Source of the DNA: Humulus lupulus | Lineage: Eukaryota > Streptophyta > Magnoliopsida > Rosales > Cannabaceae | DNA length: 64,000 bases | Assembly: GCF_963169125.1 (NCBI RefSeq) | Contig: NC_084802.1 | Span: forward strand, 30,013,107-30,077,106 | Reading direction: 5' to 3' | Part shown: positions 43,835 to 55,087 of the stretch, piece after piece | How positions within the stretch are numbered: position 1 is the first letter of the stretch | Layout of the letters: each line of letters begins with the position of its first letter | Notes under the pieces: model-generated | Databases searched by the model: none | Told to the model about the DNA's origin: nothing | The model's input: only the letters and a program-made list of their open reading frames with translations | Position numbers and translations under genes: made by a program

Positions 43835-44591
43835 TGTAACACCCTAGTTAGCCAAGACCGTCACACTGTGTACTTTAAATAGTGCTTAACTCGCTAAACG
43901 AGTCATTAGGTCATAAACGTGCATCTAAGTGTTATTAATGGGCCAGGGTGAAAATCTCGGTCAAAATGAATGGATATATTTTATTTAAAACATTAAAATG
44001 TACATGGGATCCTATAAAAGTGATTACAAAGTATTTTACAATCCAAAATGGTCATTATAGTTCAAAAGTGACAATCTGCCGACCTAAGTAGAAAAAATAG
44101 GGTTAAACCCTAGTTCCCCTGAGAAACACCTTGGTCGTGGTGGTCAATCGGCCGCATATGTACACATCGCCACCTAAGCTCTCCACTCAAAGTTGGGTGA
44201 GTTTTTCTTTTTCTTTACCTGCACCACATAGCACCCGAGAGCCAAGGCTTAGCAAGAAAACATATTATTGCATGTATTCAATATAAATAAACGATCATGT
44301 AATCATTCTAGGGCTTCAGCCCTAATCAGATGATGACTAGTAAATAATAAATCATTCTGGGACCTTGCGCCCTGAATAGATGACTTATGAGTCTCTCTGG
44401 GGTCCTGCGCCCTGAATAGATGACTAATAAGTCTCTATGGGGTCCTGCACCCTAATCCATGTGACTATCAAGTCACCTGAACCTTTTTGGTCCTGGCTCT
44501 AAGTAACTAGTCATAGACTAGCCAAGCGCTTAGTTTTCTTCGACCAATAGGTAGGTCAAGTATTTAATGCTCATGTTGATTAGATTTAATC

Positions 44592-46996
44592 TGTAACGTC
44601 CTGGATAACCAAGATCTTTACACTGTGTATTTGAAGTAGTACAAGACTTGCTAATCAAGTCATTTGAATAAAAAAAATATGATCCTAAAGTCATAATCAG
44701 GTTAGGGTTAAAAGATTTTTTTATCATAAACGGTTAATTTCCATTAAAATAGATGTTTGATACATGGGATCCCAAAAAAAGGATTTAAAAGACAATTTAC
44801 AAACTCTCAAAAGTTATATACAATCAGTGGCCACTCTAATGGAAAAATACAAGTTTTAGGCTTATGTCCCTGTACTTTCCCTCGGCTGTGGTGGACGAGC
44901 AGCTGACAATGTACACCTCACCCCCAGAGCTCTCTAACTCATTGTTGATCCACCTTACCCTTGCCTTTACCTGCACCACGTAGCACCCGTGAGCCAAGGC
45001 CCAGCAAGAAAACCATGATAGCAGACACATATTCAGTGATGAAAATTAATGAATCATAAATTAATCATCCAGATAATCAACAAGTCATAGACATCAGATT
45101 AACAACACTAAACATATACATATTCAATAGTTTATCTCAATCATTATGCAATACTCAGGGTCGACACCCTTAGGTTGCACCCTCTGTTTAACCCACTAAC
45201 TCCGGCTCGCTTAGGTCGAGTCCACTGTTTATCTTGCTAACCCCAGCTCACAGTGGCCAAGCCGTGTCTTGTCGCAAATTATCAGCCCCCGGCTCTCTTA
45301 GGCCATTCATTTTCATATGCCAAACCATTCATTTAGCCATACAATAAACATGTTCAAGTATTGGGAAACTCAGTCCCGTTACAACCACTCAAGGGTGCAG
45401 TTTTCTTACCTTTAATTCCGAACAGAAATAATGGAATGGTCTCGAGCATGATCCTTAGCCTTGAGCCTTGGCGATAAACCTAGTCACAGTGTCCAATGGG
45501 TAATTGTTAACTTCCAATCCAAATAAATACTTAGGAGACAAAAACTAGCCCTCAGGACCTCTATTTCTACTAAACCGGGTAGTAGAAATTGTCCCGAGCG
45601 CCTAGGTTCGAACCCCCGAGCCTTACCAATTCTAGAAACCATTCTAAGGCTACAAATCCCTAGGCGGGTCACGACCTGGCTTAGTGGGTCGCGACTTGCC
45701 CCCAAGTCAAAGAGAAGTACCCAAGTCAAAGGGGAGGTGGGCCGCGACTTGCCCCCTAGGGTCGCGCCGCTCCCCCTAGTCAAAGGCCAACCCAGGCCCT
45801 TCTGGGCACATGCGCCGCGGTGCGCCCTCTTCGAACCCAGTAATTATGGGTTCTCTCCAACCTTTTTTGGCCAATTTCCCTCAAAACTCAAATCCAATAA
45901 GCCTCCCAATTTGAACCATACCCAACCACGAGTTCAAGATTAAATCACATACTATAAGCATAAAATTCCTAACAATTATACTAGAACCAATACCCCAATT
46001 CAATAGCAATTCACACTCTCACTAGCACCCAAATTCAACTCAGAACCAACTAACAAAACCAGACCTTAAGCAAGCTTAATCCTAAACATAATTTCAGCAT
46101 AATTCAAAGATTCTAACCAGAATCCTTACCTTAAGTGGCCACCAAATTTCTTCACAATTTCTCTGAGTATTCCCAGCTTGATCACCCAAATTTCCTTCTG
46201 TTTTTCCCTTAGCTTCAAGCCCTCAATTCCAGATTTTGGTTCCCCAAATTTTCTTAGCTAAAACTCAGCATAACACCCAGCTTGACATCTCCTCAATCTT
46301 CAAGCTTCACTAGGTTTCACAAGGGAGAGTGAAAGAGAGAAATCGTGAGAGAGAGATGAGTGAGAGAGCTGAACCTTCCTTCAGTTCTAATTACCTCTAC
46401 TTCCTAAGTTTCTAAGTATATCCCTTAGTTTCTAAGAAAAAGACCTTGATGCCCTCCAAGATTTACTAATCTTCCAAGGGTACTTAAAGGGTAATATAGT
46501 CATTTCGCTCCCAATTCCCACTAATTCCTCGAGTGTTCCTACCATTAACCAATTAATCTGGTCATCCCATTTAATTATCAATTATTTATTCAGTGTCCAA
46601 TAATTCCCAAGATATCCACTAAATTTCCTTCCAAATACCCCCAGGCTTCCCCGAGCCGGGTATTAAGCCTCGCTGTGACTATTTCCCCAATTCGCTCACT
46701 AGGACCGTCTCGAGCCATATGCTACTAATATATCCACATAATAATGCGGTCTCAAAAATTTATCACATTTATGCCCTCAATGGGCCAAAATTACAAATAT
46801 GCCCTTATAAGCTATAAATGGCCCACATGCATATCTAATACTCACAAACATGCATGTCACATAGTCATATAATCATACTAATCGTGCATGCCACATAATC
46901 ATGCATCAAACCATTAAATCACACATATAGCAATTATGCCTTCCTAGCACACTAATCAAGACCCTTAAGCCTTATTAGCAATTTTGGGTCGTTACA
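44592..46996 (-). mobile_element. Solo LTR, Tekay-like, nested in a relative
   Basis: TGTAACGTCC...GGGTCGTTACA, 2405 bp, perfect target duplication TAATC (44587-44591 and 46997-47001). Removing it rejoins the outer LTR. Noncoding. Contains GC-rich GGGTCGCGACTTGCCCC modules at about 45665-45775. Confidence 0.85.
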
Positions 46997-47544
46997 TAAT
47001 CATTTCGGCCTGCGGTCAGAACGATATTGCCACTCTTGACTCATAAGTTAACTCTATATGACCAACGCTCAGTACTATTGCTGATCATGACTGATAAGTC
47101 AGAACTTCCCGACCATTACTAAACACCATTGTTGTTTCTGACTAATAAGTCAGTGCCATTCACAAATAAGCCACCCTGCCAGGCATTTACAATGCAACCA
47201 GTATCCAAATATAGAGCACTCAACATGCCTCATTAATAATCATGTATGTCACATACTGGGTGCAGTTTTCTTACCTCAGGTTCAAGCGTAAAATAAATAA
47301 AGAATGACCCTTGAGAATGATCATGTCCTTAGGTCCCTTAGCAGTCACATAATCATAACCAAAAATGACATCCCATCAATAAAATGAGTAATAAAATGTT
47401 CATCGACTAAAACCCAGCTCCCGGGACCTCGAATCCACTAAAATAGTTAGTAGATTTGATCTCGAGCCTTGAGAATTGAAAACCCATGCTTAAAACTTGT
47501 TGAAACCCAACCCAGCACAAAGAAGACAGGTGGGCCGCGACCTG

Positions 47545-47560
47545 CCCCCCCCCCCCCCCC
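47545..47560. repeat. Poly-C tract
   Basis: Sixteen C inside the GC-rich module of the outer LTR, where the related LTR has CTTGCCCCCTAGGG; probably a local expansion. Confidence 0.9.
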
Positions 47561-48169
47561 GCCTCCTCCCCCAAGGGTCGCGGCGCACCCCCAAGACAGG
47601 AAGCCCCCCTATCTGGGTGCCAGGGGCAGGCCGCGACTTGACCCTAAGGGTCACGGCACGCCTGCCAGACAGAGCCTAGGGGAGGCTCTGGGAAACATAC
47701 AAGTTGCAACTTGCATGAACTTGGTCGAGACTTGACCCCGCGAACCCAGTTCCCCTGCATTCTCTCCAATCTAAACCCAGTCAAATCTTCATCAAACCAA
47801 TCCCAAAATCACAACCAAACATTTATACAACATTATCACTAGTTTAACAGAAAAACCCAAGCTTTGTAACATTTAAAAACACCTCCAAACAACCAAACCT
47901 AAGATCAAATATCAAGCTTATAAATAGCCTTAAAAACAGAGTATAACTCAAAATTAAAGCTTAGAATATTTACCCCCAATCCCTGAATTAGCTCCTTCAG
48001 TTGTTTATCAGGATCCTAAACCCTTAATCCTCGAATCCTTAAGCTTCAATTCTCTAGCTTGCTTCAAAATCCCAACCGAGAGAGAGAAAGGAGTAATCGA
48101 AAGAGAGAAAGAATACAACTTTGTTTTTGCTGCCTTATTCCTTCTACAACCATCTTAACTTAAGCCTAT

Positions 48170-48848
48170 TGTTTACCCGAAAAATACTTACTTACTGACG
48201 TGGCAAAATTAGTACGCACGTGGGTTGCACGTGACTACTTACCGATTACATCCAGGTCAACCAACGACCAAAAAATGTGCTAACATATGCGACCAGGTCT
48301 AGTCGTGGTAGCAAAGTCAGAGTTCAAATACAGTTATAAGTCAGATATTTGACCCTATTTTTATGTAAAGACATATGCGACCAGGTCTATTCGTGGTAGC
48401 AAAGTCAGAGTTCAAATACAGTTATAAGTCAGATATTTCTAAGATATTTGACCCTATTTTTATGTAAAGATTATGATTTCTGGTATTATTTTAATATTCT
48501 TGAATCAAAATGTAGACACGGCCCATTAGCCCATATGTATATCCTTGAGTTATAAATAGGACTCAAGGGACTCATTGAAAGGGGGAATAGTTGGTATTCA
48601 GAGAGAATCAGTGTTTTCTATACACAAACTTTTGTATCCTTTTTTGGAGCTTGTGAAACTCAGTAAACCCTAGTTTGCTGATCGCAGGTTTCATAATACA
48701 TCAATAAAAACACTAAGTGGAAGTAGGTTATTACCAATATCTGGGGCCGAACCACTATAAATTTTGGTGTAGTTTATTTCTTACATTCAGCTTACAAATC
48801 TTTATCATTTTGGTGACTCCGTGTCGTTGGCTAAATCATCAGTCAACA
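48170..48848 (+). repeat. T3 5' LTR
   Basis: 679 bp; TATA box TATAAATA at 48551-48558. Contains an 88-bp tandem duplication (48283-48370 and 48371-48458) absent from the 3' LTR. Confidence 0.95.
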
Positions 48849-48851
48849 TTC

Positions 48852-48869
48852 TGGTGCTTTCATTGAGAG
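48852..48869 (+). promoter_or_regulatory. T3 primer-binding site
   Basis: TGGTGCTTTCATTGAGAG three bases after the LTR end, a sequence commonly seen at this point in plant Tat elements. Different from the T2 primer site, so the two families probably use different tRNAs. Confidence 0.75.
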
Positions 48870-49313
48870 TTGAACTCAACTAGGAAACAACCAAGAAAGT
48901 AGGGCAGACTTCTAGAAATATGCCAAATCAACCTCCTCCGCAAGATGTAGCAGAGGATGAGCCACAGGTGGAACTGGAAGAGGATGAGATGGATGTTGAA
49001 ACCTTGCAAACAACTTTGATTGTATTGCAAGAGGAATTAGCTAATCTGAAAGCTAATCAAGAGAATTTGGCTGAGACAATGGTGATGCAACAAAGGTAGA
49101 TTGACCGGCAACACCAAGAGCTGAATGAGCGACAAGCTGACATGGATTGTCGACAGAGATATGCCACTGCAGCCTTAGAAGCAGCCATTCAATTGGCACA
49201 AGGACAACCTGCACCTGCTGCCCAACCGGATCAACCACCCAGCACTCACCCTCAACAAAATCTACATTCAAAGCATCCCCAGTATCACCACAATCCACCA
49301 CAACCAAGGAATT

Positions 49314-51428
49314 TGTAATGACCCAACTATTTCTAAGACCTTGGAGCATTAAAACTACTAGACATAGCTATTATTCTGATACAAACATAAGAAATAACAT
49401 ATCTTTATTGAAAACCCAAAATATTGTATCAAATACAAGATAGTATAAAAATGTGATAGATATGGTATGGGATCCCACTGTTTATAAAACATAAAACATA
49501 AACTTTAATTCAATTGTTCAGAAAATAAGTGTGAAATTACATCAAAACATAATTTAAAAGACTAAAAATTAATAACGTCATCCTTGATCGACACGCAGTC
49601 TATTCATCCTTAACACACAAGCCAAGCTGCCAAGAATCCTTCTGCCTTCTTCAATCATTTTCCTGCACCAAGCTAAAAATAAAGGAGTGAGCCTAATGCC
49701 CAACAAGGAAAATCTACTAAAAACATACATCATAAATCATAAACATATAATATAAAACATATGACTACAAAAACATATATCATATAGGACTACAATGTTA
49801 ATGGCCATTAACTCATTAACATGGCATGTGATAAACCATCTAGGTCCCCTGTCTACTAATCAAGGTAGGTTAGATCACATGGTAGTATATGAAAACCCAT
49901 CTAGGTCCTCTACTAGTCGAGGTAGGGTAAATCATAACTCTAAGCCATGAAAATGGTAAATAATCTTGGGGTTTGCTATCTAAGCAACTATAAGCCCCAA
50001 CGACATAAAAACATTGGGGTTTGCTAGCTAAGCAACTACAAGCCCCATGCAACATAAAAACATTGGGGTTTGCTAGCTAAGCAACTATAAGCCCCAAAGA
50101 CTACAAGACATATTCATACATAAATATACATATCATAACGTAAAACATATAATAACATAAACATAAAAGCACATATAATCTATCCTATTTTCCTTACCAA
50201 AAACTGGGATATTTGGGAACAAGAATGGGATTAGAACACTCCTATAAACCAACAGTAAAAATGGTAAGTATCTCTAAAGAATATAGATGGAAAGAAAACT
50301 AAACCATCAAGAAGAAACTTACCAAGAAGAACCTTAAGTTTCAAGAAACTTAAATACCTAACCAAGAATTATAAACAAGAGTTAGGATCTGAAAGAAAGA
50401 AAATAAAGAAAACCAAAGAACTGAACTTAGGAATAAGAATACCTTGAATGATCTTATGGATTGATCTAAACCGAAATATCACTATATCTCTCTTCCTAAG
50501 TGTTTAGAAAAGCTTAAAATGATAAAGCTTTTAACCCAAAACCCAAGTGTATCTCTCTATAGTAACACTAGCAACTTGGAGGCTCTGAAGACTGCTTGAA
50601 GAACGAAGAAAATGGCTGAGTACTAGGTCCTATTTATAGAGTTCAAGGAGTGAAACTAACCCCTTTTAATTTTAATAAATAAATGATTATAAAATGAAAA
50701 AGATTTGAATTTTCGTTCAACAGACGCCCAGAACACGGTCAAAATCGTTCAAAGGCAGGTCCAAGTGGTTAAGGCTATTTTTAAATTTAAAAATCATCAA
50801 CATTCAAAAATCATGCCTTGGAGCTGATATATCACCCCCCCCCCCCCCCCCCCCCCCGCCCCCATAGGCGATATATCGCCTCCCCCAAATTCTCGAGCCC
50901 CGTTCGATCATTCGTGCAAAGTCGACGTGTTTTCCGTATCTTCCGTAGGCAATATATCGGCCCCTATAGCTGTGATATATCAGCATACATTGATATATAT
51001 CAAACACGTATTTATATTTTTCCATCATATTTTGAATTCATAAAATAGCTTTGACTGAGTCATAATACGATCTTAATAGTTTTTGGAAGGTTCTAGAGCT
51101 TCTAGATCTTTCTTTTATTAAAACTATTCATAAAAAATACTTAATTTCTTAATAATCATGATTATGACAAGTGTCATGCTCTTAATGGTTCTATCTAAAC
51201 CTTAGGTTATAATAAAAAATATATCTAGGACCAGCAATATTAATCAAACCTTATGTTATAATTAATATTCTTAAACTATAGGTTAAACTTATAAAATCCA
51301 TAATTGTCGCTATGAGTGTCCAACTAAGTCCCGACTTGAACCAAAATCCACGGAATCTAACATACTACAAACTAATACTAACTACTACTACTATCTAGCT
51401 AGCTAAGTAAATATTCTGGGACACTACA
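49314..51428 (-). mobile_element. Solo LTR, Tekay-like family A, copy 2
   Basis: TGTAATGACCC...GGGACACTACA, 2115 bp, with target duplication GAATT/GAATC (49309-49313, 51429-51433; one mismatch). Co-linear with 2256-4164 along its length. Contains a 23-base poly-C and the same 14-bp palindrome (50867-50880). Confidence 0.85.
50835..50857. repeat. Poly-C tract of 23
   Basis: Lies directly before the GGCGATATATCGCC palindrome; the other family A copy has only four C at this place (3603-3606). Confidence 0.95.
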
Positions 51429-51746
51429 GAATCTTCAAGGACCAGAGCAACATCCCGCTGCTCAACAGTAGGGACCAATCCAAAATCTTGAGCAGCAACC
51501 ACCCTCTCGAGCTGGTCGAGATAACACTCGGCAGCAAAGGCAGAATAGGGCCGAGCAACATCCCAGAATCCCTAGACGCCAGAAAGCTAGGGAGCAAAAC
51601 CCTCCTAGCAGGGGACAATGTCCCTCTGGAGACAAAAGACAGGTGTATTCAGGCTCTGCAATCAGAGGTCCCCCATGACATAGTAATGTCAGAGGACTTA
51701 CCGAACAACGCAAGCCTCCCCCTGTCTATCGAAACATACCAGCAAG

Positions 51747-52196
51747 TAGGGCTGGCAATTCGTGTAAACGTATCAGATTCGTGTTGACACGATTATGACA
51801 CGACACGATTAAGGTAAACACGAACATGACACGATTATTAAACGTGTCAAAAATACGAACACGACACGATTATTAAACGGGTCAACACATGACACGATCA
51901 CGATAACACGATTATGACACGATTAATCATAACTATAAGAAAAAATCATAAAACCTATGCAAATTATTCGTGTTATCGTGTCTGACACGATTATGACACG
52001 ACACGATTATTAAACAAGTCAACACAATTATGACATGACACGATTAAGGTAAACACGAACACAAACACGATTATTAAACGTGTCAAAAAACTCAAACACG
52101 AACATGACACGATTATTAAATGTGTCGTGTTCGTGTTTACCTTAATTGTGTCGTGTCATGTCGTGTCATCGTGTCGTGACCCAAATTGCCACCCCT
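51747..52196. mobile_element. hAT-like MITE
   Basis: 450 bp bounded by TAGGGCTGGCAATT and AATTGCCACCCCT, inverted terminal repeats with few mismatches, and an 8-9 bp imperfect target duplication ACCAGCAAG/ACCAGCAG (51738-51746, 52197-52204). An eight-base duplication fits hAT. The interior is built from short repeats of GACACGATTATTAAACGTGTC type in both orientations, so it can fold extensively. Noncoding; needs a transposase from elsewhere. Confidence 0.8.
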
Positions 52197-52413
52197 ACCA
52201 GCAGGGAGAGAGGGAAACAGTGCGAACAGCAGGTCGCACACTTATAGGTCACAATTCAGAGATGGCCATGATTATAATGAGGCGGACTCTAGCAGGAGGA
52301 ACGCTGGTCGACAGCTGGAAGAGAGGGGCGAACGAAAAAATCCTCCGCCAATGGAGAACTGACTGATAAGCCAAAACGTAGGGGCAGCGTAAACAGCCCA
52401 ATGTCGTTGACCG

Positions 52414-53822
52414 TGATAACTCTACAAAATAGATTTATTTTACCACATTTTGTAAGCTAATTGTTGCTTAGTTCTTGAGTTTTTAATTAATTTATCAAGT
52501 TTTTAAGTAATTTTGAATTTATTAGTTTTATTTTGATTTTATGTATTTTTATGTGTTTTTGGTATTTATTTTGTTTAATTATGTTGTTACTAATTTATGT
52601 GAGTTTAATTTCTTTATGTAGGTGTGTTGTTGGGAGAAAATGAAATGTTGATAAAATGTTGGTATAAAGAAATGAGAAATCAAGCCCAAAATAAAAAGCC
52701 CAATCCAATTCTTGACAATTCCATGTCATCAATCCATGTGCTTTTTTCTCCACCATTGGATTTGTAACTATATGAAAAGATGGCAATTTTGAGCATGAAT
52801 CCATGAGCTTCTTTTTTAGACCGATGAGAGTGTTCTCCTTTACCCAAGAATTTATCTATAAATAGGAGTCTCATTTCACCATTTCAAACACACCTTCTCT
52901 TACACCACTTCTTCCATCTCTCTATTCTCTCCATCTTTTTCTTTTCTTAGATTAGTTTTTATGTATTTTTAGAGGAATAATTTGGAGGCTCCTCCTCAAA
53001 ATTTTCCTATTTATGTTGTAATTTTTATTTTGTTTTTGATAGTTAAGAGTTTCTAATCCACTTAAAATTATTAAGGTGGAGGATGAACCAAGATATAACT
53101 ATATAGTATTTATTTTATGTTGACCTCCCAAAATGAGCAATGAAGTTTATGATTTTTTTCTTCTAAATATTTCTTTCATCTATAATACCATGTATTTTAG
53201 ATTGTTAGAACATATTTTACTTGGTTCTTAATTGTGCAAAAACATAGTATTCTTTTATTAAGATGTGTCATTAAATTGTTCACATCCAATGCTTAGAACA
53301 AAAATACTATATTTTGCTTTAGAAATAACATTATTTGATTTTTTTGTAGTTTCATTAAATTGATTCACAACTAATGCTTTGAAGTTATACTATTGAAGTG
53401 AAGGAAAATCTATATTTTTGAATTAAAAAGAGCTTAAAGTAAGTATAATGTTTTAGAAAAGGTAATTAGATTGATTTCAATTATCACTACAAATTGGGAA
53501 GTCAACATATTAATAAATATTATTATTTATATTTTGTGGATTCTAAAATCTTAATAATTTTATAAATAACTATTAAAAAAAATCTTTTTAGTTTATTTAT
53601 TTTAATTTTTTTAGTATTTTCTTTCTTTATTTTAAAACAAAACACATCAATATTTGGAACTAGGTTAGAAATTTATTTCACTTTGGTAAAAATAGTTTTC
53701 TCTTTTGATTTAAGTCAACTCCTTTGGGTTCGACCTCGTGCTTACATGAACACTATTCTATAAATACGATTCGTGCGCTTGCGAGTATAAATATTTAAAA
53801 CATACTCGTTTTGGGTCCACCA
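52414..53822 (+). mobile_element. Athila-like solo LTR
   Basis: TGATAACTCTACAAAATAG...GGGTCCACCA, 1409 bp, with target duplication GACCG/GACTG (one mismatch). The right-hand part (GGGTTCGACCTCGTGCTTAC, then TGCGCTTGCGAGTATAAAT) resembles Athila LTR ends. No coding domains. The right boundary could be a few bases off. Confidence 0.65.
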
Positions 53823-55087
53823 GACTGACTAGGTGCAAGCGAGCAAAGGTGAAAGGATGAAGACCTGAGGAATGTACTCAATAATCGAAGGGAAAGGCAC
53901 GACGAGTACTTCCCCCCAGCTCTGGTCACTCCAGCAATATCAGATGCTATACAAGCCCAAATAGATGCCTTGAATCAGACCATGTAGCAACTGGTTGGGA
54001 ACAGAGTGTCCCATATAGAATTTGATTGGAGGAAGGGCACCCCATTTGTTTATAGAATTGTTGTGGCAGAGACTCCAAGAAAATTCAAGATGCCAATTTT
54101 AACCAACTTCACAGGGGGGAAGATCCTGTATCTCACGTTACCAAGTTTGAGATATAGATGGACATCCAAAAGGTGTCGGGTGATGCTCGATGCAGGATCT
54201 TTCCTGCCACTTTATCTGAATCTGCTCAAGAGTGGTATTTTAAGTTCCCTCCGACCAGTATAGTTTCCTGGGAGATGTTCGTGAAGGAATTTTACGGACA
54301 GTTCTATGCTGGTCGAATACGCCCAATAGAGGTCAATCAGTTGGTCGAGATTCAACAGAAGGAGGGAGAAACCCTAAAGGGGTATATCCAATGATTCATG
54401 CGAGCAGTTGCTCGGGCCAAAACTGTTGGAGATGAGGGAAAGATGATGGCACTCACGACTGGAGTATGACGCCATTCTCCCCTCTGGAGTAGTTTGCAAA
54501 AGAATGGAGTCAAGAGCACTCAGGAATTTCTGGATTGAGCAGACAAATATATAAAGCTCGAGGAGGCTATCACTAATGAAGGGAAGTCCCCTATGGACGA
54601 CCAAGGCAAGAAAGAAGACCCCACCAAAGCTGCCAATGGGTCTAGTAAGCCCAACGGCAACAACAAAAGTAATGGAAAAAATGGGGGGAAAAGGGTGAAC
54701 AACGAACCAGCAACATCTGATAGCAAGCGCCCCAAACAGAACAAATACGAGCCAAGGTTCACCAATTATACTACCCTGGTCGATAGTCGAGCTGAAATAT
54801 AACAGGCCAATCATTCCACCGTTCCCTTTAGGTGGCCAGCCCCGATTAGAAAAGATATCTCCAAAAGGGACACGACCAAGTTTTGTCATTTTCACAACGA
54901 CTATGGCCATGACACCAACGAGTGTAACCAGCTCAAGGACAAGATAGAGTTCCTTATATGGCAAGGACATCCAAGGAGGTATGTACAAGCAGGTGGAGGT
55001 TCTCAGCAGGAGGCTCAAGGAGGCAATGAGCAGGCACTTGTACCCCAACGCTCGCCTCCTCTACAGCCAGCTCCGGTCACTGGTACA

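Larger units (their letters stand above)
48920..55087 (+). pseudogene. T3 Gag, split by three insertions
   Basis: Starts MPNQPPPQDVAEDEP at 48920. Own segments: 48920-49313, 51434-51746, 52205-52413 and 53828-55087. N-terminus is acidic with a coiled coil (LQEELANLKANQENL). The Gag domain (about 54080-54400) has IFPATLSESAQEWYFKF and VKEFYGQFYAGR. The zinc knuckle FCHFHNDYGHDTNEC near 54880 keeps its Cys residues. Stops occur at about 49098, 54392, 54468, 54537 and 54800, with frame changes near 54060-54150. The three insertions show it was dead before or soon after the first hit. Confidence 0.85.

Noticed and set aside
43679..43882. 67-codon ORF after the copia LTR
   Set aside because: Crosses the start of the Tekay-like LTR at 43835, so it is a chance join of two elements.
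47469..47735. Pro-rich 88-codon ORF
   Set aside because: Produced by the poly-C and GC-rich module of the outer LTR; length of the C run is unstable.
49053..49443. 98-codon ORFs on both strands at 49053-49443
   Set aside because: Overlap the T3 gag N-terminus in other frames and cross the boundary of the nested solo LTR at 49314.
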